From NCBI GenBank assembly GCA_018830225.1, contig JAHJSS010000075.1, positions 1-37,221 on the forward strand: a stretch of DNA of 37,221 nt, given 5' to 3'. Both the position numbers and the translations under genes were made by a program. The stretch comes from Nanobdellota archaeon (GTDB lineage: Archaea; Nanobdellota; Nanobdellia; Woesearchaeales; UBA11576). Below are positions 21,305 to 29,721 of the stretch, one piece after another (within the stretch, counting starts at the first letter, position 1; every line of letters begins with the position of its first letter). The notes under the pieces were generated by a model that was not told the origin of the DNA, ran no database searches, and was given only the letters and a program-made list of their open reading frames with translations.

Positions 21305-23482
21305 ATGTTGGCTGAACTGAAGGATCAAGGACGTGAATCCGGCGGACAGGGCTTAAGGATAGCGACGCTGCTCCTTGTCGCGCTCATCTTAATAGCCTTG
21401 CTGACCCAGACCGCCCTTGCCGCGAACATCGGCGACGCGTTCAGGGGCGCAGGAGGAAGGATCGGAGGTTTCTTCGGCAGCTATGCTGAGAGTGAAGGCC
21501 CGACGCTGATCGACTTCTTCATCTTCACAGTGATATTCTTTGCGCTGTGCTGGATAGCGTTCAGCACAGTGTTCAAGGATACCAAGAACGCCAATGTGGT
21601 CCTGAGCCTTGCGGTGGGCCTTGCCCTGTCGATCGCGCTGGTCTATGGCGGCAAGTTCACGCTGAAGAAGCTGCTGCCTTTCGCGATGGTCATACTGTTC
21701 CTACTGCTGGTAGTCGGGATATATGCCGTGCTGAAGAAGTTCGTGTTCACCAAGGACACTGCGTTCAGCAAGATAATCTCATTCATAATAGCGATAGTGG
21801 TGGCGATCGCGCTGCTGTTCGCTTTCTGGAGCTTTGTGTGCTCTGACAACAACTGCGAGAACAACGCGTTCCTGAGGAAGGTGCTGGGCTCCGAGTCTAT
21901 AATCAACAGGCTGTTCGGAGGGATCAACAACCTGTTCGAAGGTGGGCCTTCTGGACCGTCTGCGCCTGGCGGAGGCGGCACAGGGCCAAGGCCCAGCGGC
22001 GCAGTGTGCGGCAACGGCGAGAAGGAAGGCGGAGAAGCGTGTGATTTCGTCGGTGGAGACCCATTCCAGTCAGTCGGCTGCCCTGGCGAGTACTATGCCT
22101 GCAACAACTGCGCCGGCTGCGAGGAGTTCTCTACACTGGACAAGATAGGGAAGTGGTCCGGGAACAACTGGGGCAAGCTCCTCATAGCGTTCATCCTTAT
22201 AGCCGCAGCGATGACCTTCCTTTTCGTGAGGAGGACAAAGAGGTACAAGGACCGGAGATCGAGGCGCAGGAAGAAGAAGGAACTCAGCGCGCTCAGCAGA
22301 CTGCTGAAGAGGCTTGATGCCGACGAGAGGGAGCTCGCCCATGACATGGCGCAGCTGATCGAGAATGTCAGGCAGGAGAAGACTCCTTTTGAGGCGTCCA
22401 GGCACATCGTGGACAACATCACGAAGGACATCAAGCAGACGATAGGCGAGGAGATCGAGCTCATAGAGACCGGCAAGAAGGAAGGGCTGGTCAATGAAGT
22501 GAAGAAGCTGCACTCCCTGAACCATCATGAGAAGGCGCTGATAACCTCGAAGATAATACCGACGATACAGCGGGAGCTGCACACGATAGGGGACGAGTTC
22601 GCAGGCAAGGCAGATCTTTTGGGGAGGATCAACGAGTTGGAGGCTGTCGAGGAGCATCTCGATGAGAGCACAAAGATACTCAAGTCGTTCCAGAACTTCA
22701 ACTTCCGTGAGAAGGACGTGATAAACAACATGATCAAGGACCTGGAGGAGAACATAGTGCAGTTCAACAGGTTCAGCGGGCTCTGCGCCGACATGCTCAA
22801 GGTCATCGACGACGAGCTGAACAAGATAGACACGATAGCTGAAGGCAAGATACGTTACGAGGAGGTCGTGGGCCGCATCAGGGAGATAAGGAACAATGCG
22901 ATAAGGCTCAACGGCTATTTCGCGCAGAAGGTCAACGAGCTCAGGTACATCGTCAAGAGGATGGAGGACATAAAGCACCATGTCCACGCACTGCACGAAG
23001 CAGAGATACAGAACATCAAGGAGTTCCTCAGGAAGGCAGAGGAGGTTTTCGCCCAGGCTGAGCAGGCGACGAGCCTGCACGGCTACGACACCGCGATGTA
23101 TCTCGCGACTCATGTCGCAGAGAACGCGAAGTTCCTGCTCCACACAGAGCTAAGCCCCGAGAAGAGGACAGAGCTTGAAGGCATGATGGCGCGCGCCAAG
23201 CAGATTGTCAAGGACTGCATACCCAAAGTTTTCAACTCATTCGTCCCGAAGATCGAGAGGGAGCTGATCAGGGGCAGGTTCGATGAGGTGAAGCAGACCA
23301 TCGACCAGATCGACAGGATAGAGTTCCTCGACAAGGAATTCGAGGCAGAGCTCGAGCTCCCGCCGATAAAGGAGTACCAGGAGAAGATGAAGCTGCTGAA
23401 GGACATCTGCGAGAAGATGGAAGCAGGCAACATAATGCTTAATGACGCAAGAAGGATGATAAGGGACCTGATAAATCCCTGA
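21305..23482 (+). CDS. Membrane protein: multi-TM module, Cys-rich exterior domain, cytoplasmic helical domain
   Basis: A 725-residue protein. A signal or TM at 18-40 is followed by four TMs (LIDFFIFTVIFFALCW, NVVLSLAVGLALSIALV, LLPFAMVILFLLLVV, IISFIIAIVVAIALLF). A Gly/Pro linker leads to a Cys-rich module beginning CGNGEKEGGEACDF near residue 236 (the CGN-x-ExGE-x-CD type seen in exported proteins). A last TM at about 289-308 is followed by basic residues (RRTKRYKDRRSRRRKKK), then a 400-residue charged helical cytoplasmic domain. The same architecture recurs in the protein at 29722. Likely a structural component linking exterior and cytoplasm. Confidence 0.75.
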   Translation: MLAELKDQGRESGGQGLRIATLLLVALILIALLTQTALAANIGDAFRGAGGRIGGFFGSYAESEGPTLIDFFIFTVIFFALCWIAFSTVFKDTKNANVVLSLAVGLALSIALVYGGKFTLKKLLPFAMVILFLLLVVGIYAVLKKFVFTKDTAFSKIISFIIAIVVAIALLFAFWSFVCSDNNCENNAFLRKVLGSESIINRLFGGINNLFEGGPSGPSAPGGGGTGPRPSGAVCGNGEKEGGEACDFVGGDPFQSVGCPGEYYACNNCAGCEEFSTLDKIGKWSGNNWGKLLIAFILIAAAMTFLFVRRTKRYKDRRSRRRKKKELSALSRLLKRLDADERELAHDMAQLIENVRQEKTPFEASRHIVDNITKDIKQTIGEEIELIETGKKEGLVNEVKKLHSLNHHEKALITSKIIPTIQRELHTIGDEFAGKADLLGRINELEAVEEHLDESTKILKSFQNFNFREKDVINNMIKDLEENIVQFNRFSGLCADMLKVIDDELNKIDTIAEGKIRYEEVVGRIREIRNNAIRLNGYFAQKVNELRYIVKRMEDIKHHVHALHEAEIQNIKEFLRKAEEVFAQAEQATSLHGYDTAMYLATHVAENAKFLLHTELSPEKRTELEGMMARAKQIVKDCIPKVFNSFVPKIERELIRGRFDEVKQTIDQIDRIEFLDKEFEAELELPPIKEYQEKMKLLKDICEKMEAGNIMLNDARRMIRDLINP

Positions 23483-23495
23483 AGAGATACACAAG

Positions 23496-24563
23496 ATGGC
23501 TGACAGACCAAGTCCGGAAGAAGTGAAGAAGAAAACAGGGGAATACATAGAGGCAGTCACGAAGATAGTCAATGATTCCAACAGGCTGAACATGGCGAAG
23601 CTGCTGGAGTTCATGAACACCAGATATGTGGAAGTGAAGAACATAGAGAAGATGGCTGACATCCATGTCCTGCTGGAGCAGGCAGCTGAGAAGCAGGCGA
23701 AAGGCAAGCTCAAGGACGCTGAGAAGAGCGTGAGGAAGGCCGTCGACATGATGAAGGACCTGCCTGCAGAGGATGCATTGGTCATGGCTCTCAGGGACAG
23801 GACGAATGATTTAGCCAAGAAGATTGGAGTTGTCTTGGAAGAGAGTGCTGCTGCGCCCGCCAGAGCCGCCGCAGGTGCCACAGGTGCCACAGCCACTACC
23901 GGTGCCACAGCTGCTGCCCCGAAGAGAAAAGAGGAAGCAAGGGCGGATGATGCCGCTCGGGAGATCAGCAACCTGGTCGCTGACGCGCATAGGCTCATCA
24001 AAGAAGGTAAGACCAGGGAAGCTGCAGACGCGCTCGGAAAGGCAAGGTCCCTCGCCGCCAGATACAACATGCAGGAGCTGAAAGAGAAGATAGAGCATGA
24101 AGCAGAAAGCATGACCGAGAGAACAGATGCTGCGGAGAGGTTGAAGTCGCTCGACGCGCTTTTCGAGGAGAACATGTTCATGTCACCGGATAAGATAACA
24201 AAAGAGGCCCTGACCCTGGTTACCATACCCATCAAGGACAGGAAGGAGCTGACTGATGAGTATATATTGTCTGTAGCTAAGGTCGAGAAGGAGATCAGAA
24301 AGACCAAAGAGGCGCTTGCAGATGCAATAAGCGGTTCCGACAATCACGAAGAGGTTAAGAGCAGGATATCTGCAAGGATAGATGAAGTGAAAGAGGCACT
24401 GGCCAAGTTCGGCGAGTCACTTCCAGGGAATATGGGCAGGACCCGGCAGATACTTGCAGGCGCAATATCCCCTGACCTCGCATCAGACGACGAGAAGAAG
24501 GCGTATTTGATATCAAGGCTTGACATGATACTTTCAAAAATAAAGGAGGAAGTCCTGAAGTGA
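23496..24563 (+). CDS. Soluble helical protein with Ala/Thr/Gly linker
   Basis: A 355-residue cytoplasmic protein. Two helical halves are separated by a low-complexity linker of Ala, Thr and Gly (about residues 112-150, including GATGATATTGAT). Each half has helical-hairpin character (AAEKQAKGKLKDAEKSVRKA; LIKEGKTREAADALGKARSL), resembling TPR-like repeats. No signal or TM. It ends five bases before the giant coiled-coil gene, so the two are probably translated together and may interact. Family not recognised. Confidence 0.7.
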   Translation: MADRPSPEEVKKKTGEYIEAVTKIVNDSNRLNMAKLLEFMNTRYVEVKNIEKMADIHVLLEQAAEKQAKGKLKDAEKSVRKAVDMMKDLPAEDALVMALRDRTNDLAKKIGVVLEESAAAPARAAAGATGATATTGATAAAPKRKEEARADDAAREISNLVADAHRLIKEGKTREAADALGKARSLAARYNMQELKEKIEHEAESMTERTDAAERLKSLDALFEENMFMSPDKITKEALTLVTIPIKDRKELTDEYILSVAKVEKEIRKTKEALADAISGSDNHEEVKSRISARIDEVKEALAKFGESLPGNMGRTRQILAGAISPDLASDDEKKAYLISRLDMILSKIKEEVLK

Positions 24564-24567
24564 GGAC

Positions 24568-27500
24568 ATGGATGATATGAACCTGAGGAAGACTGGAGTT
24601 TTCGGCGGATATGGAGCCATTTTTGTCGTGATAGCTGTAATAATGTTCGCTACAGGCAGGACATTCGCAGGCATAATCATCCTCCTCGTCGGCATGTGCG
24701 GAGGTTTCGGCTTCCTCGCGTTCAGGGATAAGTTCAAGGGCATGGAGGACTGGATGGAGGGCGGTGCAGTCAGAGGGCCGTCCTCGCTTGATGAGTTCAG
24801 GAAGAGGTTCGCCGCGCTTGCCGGAGATGAGGCTGAGAAGGCGGCGAAGGAAGAGGTCCAGAGGGAGTCCAGGCTGCAGGCCGCCGTGAACAGGGTCGTG
24901 GCCATCAAAGACAGGATACTCGGATCGATATCCAGGGAGAAGATAGAGACCGTCGGCCAGAAGAGGGAGCTGCTCGACAAGGAGAGGCCAGAGGCAGACA
25001 AGAGCCTCGAGGTATTGGCTATCGAGAAGGCAGCTCTTATGAAGGTCCACTCGAGGAGCGCACAGGACCTTAAGCAGAAGAGGGACCAGCTGAAGGCAGT
25101 CCTCGACGAGATGAAGAAGAGGACGCCAAGGATGAGGAAGCAGGCGGACAGCCTTGAGAAGGATATTGCTGCATATTCAAAGATCCTTGAGGAAGGTCCT
25201 GAGAAGGACAAGAAGATTGAGAGGCTGAAGAAGCTTGAGGAAGGGCTCTTGAGCGAAAAAGGAGCCAAGGTCAGGGAAGCGATACTCTCGTTCAGCGAGG
25301 CTGAGAAGCAGGATAAGTATCTGACAGAGCTGTTGGCTGACGTGGACAGGATAAGGTCCCATCTTGATGATGACTTCTCTGAGAAGCACAGGGGCGATGA
25401 CTACGCGCACCTGCAGAGGGTCATCGAGGACATAAGGGGCTCTGTCGACAAGCTGAAGCTGATCCCTGGCGAGCACAGGGAGGCTGCTGCGCGGTTCCTG
25501 CAGAGGATACATGAGTTCGGCGACAGCGTCGTTGGGCTGAAGAACTCGGAACTTGCATTGCTGCGCCGTGAGCACACGGCTGCGGCTGAGCATGCAGAGG
25601 CATTACGCATCCAGGCACAGAGGCGCGCAGACGGTCTTGATGCGGATCTGAGGAGGACTGAAGGAGAGAGAGCACGCTGGCAGAGCGATGCTGAAAGGCT
25701 CTCTTCACAGCTGCAGGATGTCAACAAGCTCGTTGCGAAGTGGAAGTCAGACCTCGCCAAGGCGCGAGAGCTCGCGAAGAGTAACAAGTCTCTCGAGTCG
25801 ACAGTCACTGAAGCACTGAGCAAGAATATATCCGAACAGGCAGATGTGCTGACTTTAGTGATGGCTGCTCTGAACGCAAAGCAGGCTTTGGCAGACTCAT
25901 TGTCGACAGAACTCACAGAGACTAAAGAGAAAGCAGGGGCGCTTGATACGCAGAAGAGCGCGCTTGAAACGCAGAAGGAGAGCAACCAAAGGGCGCTCGA
26001 GACAGCGAATGAAGAGAAAGATGCATTGATCGAGAGGATCAGAGAGCTGAAAGAGCGGACAGCACAGGCTGTAAGAGACGCACAGACGACGACTGAAGAG
26101 AGCGTACAGCAGGAGAAGAGGAGAGAGATAGAGAAGCTTTCTGGACAGCTCGAGGAAGCGGAGGAGCAGCTCGGTGAATCGCAGGCAGAAGCTAGAAGAT
26201 TAAGAGAGGAGAATGATAGATTGAAGGATCAGGCAGGACCTATAGACGAGCAAATTATAAAACAGAGAGATAAGATAATCCGGCTTGAGAGAGAATTAAC
26301 GGATGCGAAGACTGATGCTCAGAGATGGAAGGATGATTCTGAAACGCTTGAGAGGGCGAACAAGGAGCAGAAGGCAGCGTTCGAGGAAAGGATAAATGCT
26401 CTTGAAGCGAGTGAGAGGAAACTCCAGGATGAGGCTGGCCAGAAAGAGCTGGAGATAATCCGCCTCAGCACCGACCTGACGAAAGCAGAGGAACAGAAAG
26501 ATTATTTTTTCAGGAAAGCTGATGAGGCATGGGGCAAGATGGGTTCTTTCGAGAGCCAGACCCTCAACTTCAAAGAGGCGAATGAGAAGCTTCAGGAGCA
26601 TCTTAAGGAAGAGAGGGAAAAGAGCACAGCTCTCGCAGAGGCCCGTGATGCCAAAGCAAGGGACCTTCTTCAGCAGAAGCTCAAGGTCATGCAGCTCGAA
26701 AGGCTGTATAGGACAGAGGCCGCAGAAGCGCAGGCCACTATAGATAGGCTTATGCAAGAACGCAAGATGAATGGATTGCATCTCAGGGATACGAAAGAAG
26801 AAGTGAAACAGCTGAAGGCTCGGATGAAATCTCTTGAGTCGATGGCTGCAGATGATGCCACAAGAGCAGAGATGGAAAGGCTCAGGGTCCTGCTTGCAGG
26901 TAAGGAAAGGGATGTCAGATCATTATCAGAAAAGGGAAGTCAGGATGAATCTATGATCAGGGATGCATTGAAGCGTGCTGATGATACTGAAAAAGAGGCC
27001 AGAAGGCTGCTCAAGGAAGCAGAGAGTATTGAAGAGAGGCACAAGGTAGCCCTTGCAGAGCTGAAGCAAGCGGCTGAGACACAGAGGGAAGAGGCTGAAC
27101 ACCAGGCCGGAGAGATTGAGGTGCTGAACGGGCAGATAACAGAACAGAGACGCAAGAATGAAGGCATCAAGACAGAGCTTGACAGGATAACTGCCCAGGT
27201 TGACATCAAGGAGCAGGAGATCATGAAGGCTCTTGCTGATAAGGACATAGCTGCTGCGACCCAAGTGGAGAAAGAGAAGGCAGCGCTGCTGGCTCGGGAG
27301 AAGGAGCTTCTTGACGAAGGCGCGGACACTGAAGAGGATCTGCTGAAGCTGACAAGGAGGCTGTTCGAGGCTACGCAGAGGCTGTTCCACGTGCTTGAGA
27401 GCTTCAGGATCGTCGCTGAAGCAGAGAGCAGAGGGCTCAACAGTTCGATTGAGACTCTTGCACAACAGCTTGAGGTCGCCGAGAACGGGAAGAAGGCACT

Positions 27501-29610
27501 GGAAGAAGAGACAATCCCTCAACTGCGGCGCAGTATCAGTGACCTGGAGAGCCAGCCCCGCATAACTCCTGAGATAAGGGCAGCCATAGCTTCGACAGAA
27601 GCTGACCTCAGGACGGCGCAGGAAGCGGTTCAGATCCAGACAGCGCTCAAAGATGATGCGAGAAGGGATATTGAACAGGAGCAAGAACGGGTGAGGCAGT
27701 TGAAGCAGGAGTTGGAACGTCTCCGCTCGCGTGCTGCAGGAGAGAAGAGTGCTGAGGAGATAGAGAAGGAGCGGCTCAGGATGGAGAGACAGGCCTGGTT
27801 CGACGAGATAACCAGCCCTGCCAGGACAAAGCTTGTCGAGGCCAAGATGAGCGCAGCTGAAGAGCCTGACGAGGCGTTGAACCTGCTCCAGGAAGGCATG
27901 GAGACTACGAGAAATGCAAGCGAGGTCTACAAGAATGACTTCACATCAGATGAGCGCAGGTCTATGGACTCGCTGATAGGGGAGCTGCACGAGCTAGAGG
28001 CCAGGATAAAGAAGGACCTTCTCGATAAGGAGATCGCTTCGAGGAGAGAAGTGACTCAGCCGACAGTGCCCAAGCCAATCAGGGTAGGGGTTCTCACACC
28101 ATTCACTGTCGGAGAATATAAAGCGTCTGTAAGGCAGTTCGACTCGCCTGCTGATGCAGGCAAGGAAGTCCGGTGGGTCGCCCTGGACTACACCAAGAGG
28201 AGTATCCTGTTCGGCAGGACTCAGACGCACGACCCTTCCAAGAGAGACCTTAAGGCAGAGAAGTGCGATGTCGTGATAACCGGAGCTCGGGAGGACATCG
28301 TCCAGATAAGTCGGAACCATCTGGAGATCGTAAGAGTGGACAAGATGGAGGGGGAGAAGGGAGAAAAGAAAGAATGGGAGATAGAGAGGGAGGTTTATGT
28401 CCTCCATTACCACGGACCTTACCCGGTAAATGTCGCTATGAAGAACACGAACATCAGCAGGCTGAAGCCAGGGACAAAGCTCAAGCTTGAGGACGGCATG
28501 AAGTTCTTCCTTGACCCTGAAGGATCGTTCGGTTTCACTTTCAGTGTCCTTCCTGCAGTTAATGTCGAGAGAGGCCAGTCCTTGAGCTGGTTCAAGACAG
28601 TCGTCGACTTTTCAGTCAAGCCTCCGGGGCCGGAGAACCTCGGCTACCTCATGCTTCCTTCGCACGCGAAGTGTGCAGAGGAGCTGAAAGGTGAGACTAC
28701 AAGGCCCAGCGACACAAAGATGGTAATACTTAACAAAGCCGTGAAGATAGGCAAGAAGACGGGCAATGACATCGCTATCGACGCGCAAGAGGACATGGAG
28801 AGAGTGGTCCACGAAGGAGGAAAGCTGCGGATAAAGAAGACCAGCACGATGATATCAGCAAATCATGCGCTCATAAAGAATGAAGGGGGGGATTATTTTG
28901 TCTATAATGACAGCAAGGAATTCGGCACTTTCGTGAACTACCGCCCTGTGGGCGAGAAGCAGAAGCTCAATCCCGGCGACGTGATACACTTCGGCGAGAA
29001 CGAGCCTGTGTTCTTCGTGTTCGGGATCAAGGAGTTCCAGCCCTCCGAGCTGAAGAGCTGGGACAAGTACAGCGTCCTGTTCGACAATGAGAACTTCAAC
29101 TGCCCGGTCACCTCATATTTTACAGGAGTCATATCATTTGGCAGCGCAGGCGTCAGCGTGAGTGTCAGGGACCTCAAAGGCAATGTTAGGAAGAGTAAAG
29201 ACAGGAACCTCCTGCTGAACAAGCATGTCATGAGGTTCGGGAAGGACAGCAAGAATGAAGTTATAATCAAGTTGGACCCTGGCCTGGCAGACTCGCAGGG
29301 GAAGAAGCTCATTGAGCTGATGGGCGACGAGCACTTCATGATCAGGAGGGAGTTCGGCCACATCTACCTGTTCAAGTCATTGAACAAGTTGGGAAGCATA
29401 ATGATAGTGAGCGGCGGGAAGAAGATGAAGGCAGAGGCAGGCAATGTCTGCCTGTTCCAGTCAGGTGATGTTGTCCAGCTGTTTGACAACAAAGAGACAG
29501 TTATCACTTTCAAGCTGGAGCAGGTGGAATGGAAAGAAGGAGAATACTGGCAGCAGGCAGAGATAGTGTTCAAGAGACCTTCTGCGTTCCGCAGGCTCAT
29601 AGGAGGATAG
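24568..29610 (+). CDS. Giant membrane-anchored coiled-coil protein with three FHA-like domains
   Basis: A 1680-residue protein. Two TM segments near residues 12-52; then about 1,100 residues of almost uninterrupted coiled coil rich in Glu, Lys, Arg, Ala and Leu. Residues about 1195-1325 are FHA-like with LFGRTQT and the phosphothreonine signature ISRNH. Residues about 1370-1490 are a second FHA (IGKKTGND, MISANHALI, GTFVN). Residues about 1535-1655 are a third, weaker one (MRFGKDSKNE, GDEHFMIRR). The coil could span over 100 nm if extended as one rod (inference). FHA domains read phosphothreonine, so assembly may be controlled by a Ser/Thr kinase not seen in the window. Last gene before a new promoter. 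Confidence 0.85.
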   Translation: MDDMNLRKTGVFGGYGAIFVVIAVIMFATGRTFAGIIILLVGMCGGFGFLAFRDKFKGMEDWMEGGAVRGPSSLDEFRKRFAALAGDEAEKAAKEEVQRESRLQAAVNRVVAIKDRILGSISREKIETVGQKRELLDKERPEADKSLEVLAIEKAALMKVHSRSAQDLKQKRDQLKAVLDEMKKRTPRMRKQADSLEKDIAAYSKILEEGPEKDKKIERLKKLEEGLLSEKGAKVREAILSFSEAEKQDKYLTELLADVDRIRSHLDDDFSEKHRGDDYAHLQRVIEDIRGSVDKLKLIPGEHREAAARFLQRIHEFGDSVVGLKNSELALLRREHTAAAEHAEALRIQAQRRADGLDADLRRTEGERARWQSDAERLSSQLQDVNKLVAKWKSDLAKARELAKSNKSLESTVTEALSKNISEQADVLTLVMAALNAKQALADSLSTELTETKEKAGALDTQKSALETQKESNQRALETANEEKDALIERIRELKERTAQAVRDAQTTTEESVQQEKRREIEKLSGQLEEAEEQLGESQAEARRLREENDRLKDQAGPIDEQIIKQRDKIIRLERELTDAKTDAQRWKDDSETLERANKEQKAAFEERINALEASERKLQDEAGQKELEIIRLSTDLTKAEEQKDYFFRKADEAWGKMGSFESQTLNFKEANEKLQEHLKEEREKSTALAEARDAKARDLLQQKLKVMQLERLYRTEAAEAQATIDRLMQERKMNGLHLRDTKEEVKQLKARMKSLESMAADDATRAEMERLRVLLAGKERDVRSLSEKGSQDESMIRDALKRADDTEKEARRLLKEAESIEERHKVALAELKQAAETQREEAEHQAGEIEVLNGQITEQRRKNEGIKTELDRITAQVDIKEQEIMKALADKDIAAATQVEKEKAALLAREKELLDEGADTEEDLLKLTRRLFEATQRLFHVLESFRIVAEAESRGLNSSIETLAQQLEVAENGKKALEEETIPQLRRSISDLESQPRITPEIRAAIASTEADLRTAQEAVQIQTALKDDARRDIEQEQERVRQLKQELERLRSRAAGEKSAEEIEKERLRMERQAWFDEITSPARTKLVEAKMSAAEEPDEALNLLQEGMETTRNASEVYKNDFTSDERRSMDSLIGELHELEARIKKDLLDKEIASRREVTQPTVPKPIRVGVLTPFTVGEYKASVRQFDSPADAGKEVRWVALDYTKRSILFGRTQTHDPSKRDLKAEKCDVVITGAREDIVQISRNHLEIVRVDKMEGEKGEKKEWEIEREVYVLHYHGPYPVNVAMKNTNISRLKPGTKLKLEDGMKFFLDPEGSFGFTFSVLPAVNVERGQSLSWFKTVVDFSVKPPGPENLGYLMLPSHAKCAEELKGETTRPSDTKMVILNKAVKIGKKTGNDIAIDAQEDMERVVHEGGKLRIKKTSTMISANHALIKNEGGDYFVYNDSKEFGTFVNYRPVGEKQKLNPGDVIHFGENEPVFFVFGIKEFQPSELKSWDKYSVLFDNENFNCPVTSYFTGVISFGSAGVSVSVRDLKGNVRKSKDRNLLLNKHVMRFGKDSKNEVIIKLDPGLADSQGKKLIELMGDEHFMIRREFGHIYLFKSLNKLGSIMIVSGGKKMKAEAGNVCLFQSGDVVQLFDNKETVITFKLEQVEWKEGEYWQQAEIVFKRPSAFRRLIGG

Positions 29611-29653
29611 AAAGCATTCAGAAGGCATCATTTAAAAACAATTTATAAAACAA

Positions 29654-29661
29654 TATATAAA
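29654..29661 (+). promoter_or_regulatory. TATA box for second half of the apparatus block
   Basis: TATATAAA. Two further A/T boxes (TTTAAAAA near 29632 and TTTATAAA at 29642-29649) stand just upstream. The only gap of more than about 35 bases within the gene block lies here, so this probably starts a separate transcript. Confidence 0.6.
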
Positions 29662-29721
29662 TGGAATCAAAACAAATATAAAAGGAAAAAGATGTTGGAA
29701 AACCCAGAAAAGAGGAGTTTC

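Noticed and set aside
22070-23143. Long minus-strand reading frame opposite the membrane protein
   Set aside because: A Leu/Val/Asp-rich antisense shadow caused by the strong codon bias of the plus-strand gene. It has no RBS and no family.
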